DNA of 5,036 nt from Spirochaetaceae bacterium (GTDB lineage Bacteria > Spirochaetota > Spirochaetia > Treponematales > Breznakiellaceae). The translations under genes were made by a program, and so were the position numbers. The first letter of the stretch is position 1. The number at the start of each line of letters is the position of its first letter. The stretch covers positions 1-5,036 of the forward strand of contig JAITAM010000125.1 of assembly GCA_031284085.1 (NCBI GenBank). The letters are read 5' to 3'. Shown in pieces: positions 4,834-5,036 of the stretch. The notes beneath the pieces were generated by a model. The model had not been told where the DNA came from and ran no database searches. It saw only the letters and a program-made list of their open reading frames with translations.

Positions 4834-4975
4834 GAAACAGCCTGTGGCTGCTTCTATCAGGCAAAAAGCCGTACCTCCGCTCCCGACATCAACAACCTTT
4901 GAAACAGGCCATGCCTGCTTTGAAACAGCCTGCGGCTGAAACAGGCCGTGCCTGCTTTGAAACAGCCTGCGGCTG
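4834..4975 (+). repeat. GAAACAG hairpin cluster with 37-bp tandem duplication
   Basis: Five occurrences of GAAACAG each open a perfect 5-bp hairpin with a 3-nt loop. They are CAGCC-TGT-GGCTG (4838-4850), CAGGC-CAT-GCCTG (4905-4917), CAGCC-TGC-GGCTG (4926-4938), CAGGC-CGT-GCCTG (4942-4954) and CAGCC-TGC-GGCTG (4963-4975). Positions 4901-4937 and 4938-4974 are a tandem duplication with one difference (A4911/G4948). Positions 4871-4900, between the first hairpin block and the duplication, are not repeated. Direct counting supports the pattern; its function is unknown. Confidence 0.85.
4848..4870 (+). repeat. Right copy of the 22/23-bp flanking direct repeat
   Basis: CTGCTTCTATCAGGCAAAAA plus GCC, identical to 4171-4192 except for one inserted T. 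It begins inside the right arm of the first GAAACAG hairpin. With the left copy it brackets the 71-bp, 45-bp and 23/24-bp repeats. Confidence 0.8.
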
Positions 4976-5004
4976 TTGCTGCTGAACTTTTTGACTTTTA
5001 TACT
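4976..5004 (+). promoter_or_regulatory. Weak candidate promoter leaving the window
   Basis: TTGCTG (4976-4981) and TATACT (4999-5004) are 17 bp apart on the + strand immediately after the last repeat. The -10 is good and the -35 matches only at TTG. If real it would serve a gene beyond 5036. The AT-rich tail 4985-5036 holds nothing else I can identify. Confidence 0.25.
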
Positions 5005-5036
5005 GAATACCATTGAATCTTTCGCATATTTGCTAT

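Larger units (their letters stand above)
4091..4984. other. Gene-free, G-rich mosaic repeat region
   Basis: Beyond tRNA-Cys and its promoter the window has no gene I can support through to its end. From about 4091 the sequence becomes G- and purine-rich on the + strand, in sharp contrast to the AT-rich flanks at 3949-4090 and 4985-5036. Positions 4091-4138 are GC-rich without a clear repeat. Positions 4139-4160 resemble a degenerate unit of the 23/24-bp family with an internal deletion. The rest is built from the repeat families listed separately. The open frames here (4322-4624 + and 4801-5013 -) are repeat translations with skewed composition and no ribosome-binding site. The frames are not kept along the 23/24-bp array because most unit lengths are not multiples of three. 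Confidence 0.8.

Noticed and set aside
4801..5013. 70-codon - strand open frame across the hairpin repeats
   Set aside because: It is a translation of the GAAACAG repeats, with no Shine-Dalgarno and no recognisable domain. The 37-bp period would shift frame in each added copy.

Overview
The window looks like a chromosomal segment of a host-associated spirochaete, most likely the genus Treponema. The support is a spirochaete-type stand-alone FlgJ rod-binding protein, a DUF2225 protein with paired CPxC motifs, mid-30s to mid-40s GC coding sequence rich in CCGG/GCCGG, and a tRNA gene with no encoded CCA. Species cannot be fixed from this sequence alone.

Layout. Positions 33-242 (+) encode a 69-residue protein of unknown function with one membrane helix and a coiled coil, ending in a hairpin terminator. 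Positions 267-659 (-) encode the rod-binding domain protein. Divergent from it, def (734-1210) and fmt (1220-2176) form a 9-bp-spaced operon on the + strand. On the - strand come tRNA-Cys(GCA) (3877-3948), a DUF2225 gene (2958-3815) and uppP (2179-2958). The last two overlap in a TGATG junction, and uppP ends 2 bp from the end of fmt. A good sigma-70-type promoter lies just upstream of the tRNA.

The last 1.1 kb has no convincing gene. From about 4091 the composition changes from AT-rich to G/purine-rich, and from about 4139 to 4975 it is almost entirely repeats: a 71-bp-offset duplication, a 45-bp tandem repeat, a 16-unit array of 23/24-bp units, and a 37-bp tandem duplication made of tiny perfect hairpins. 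A near-identical 22/23-bp direct repeat lies outside the 23/24-bp array on both sides. Two of the repeat families share the leader GAAACAG followed by a short inverted repeat whose arms differ but stay complementary. This is the part of the window that ordinary annotation does not explain.

How the genes work together. Fmt formylates initiator Met-tRNA and Def removes the formyl group from nascent proteins, so the + operon is the translation-initiation formyl cycle. UppP recycles undecaprenyl pyrophosphate for cell-wall synthesis and is probably translationally coupled to the DUF2225 protein, whose role is unknown.
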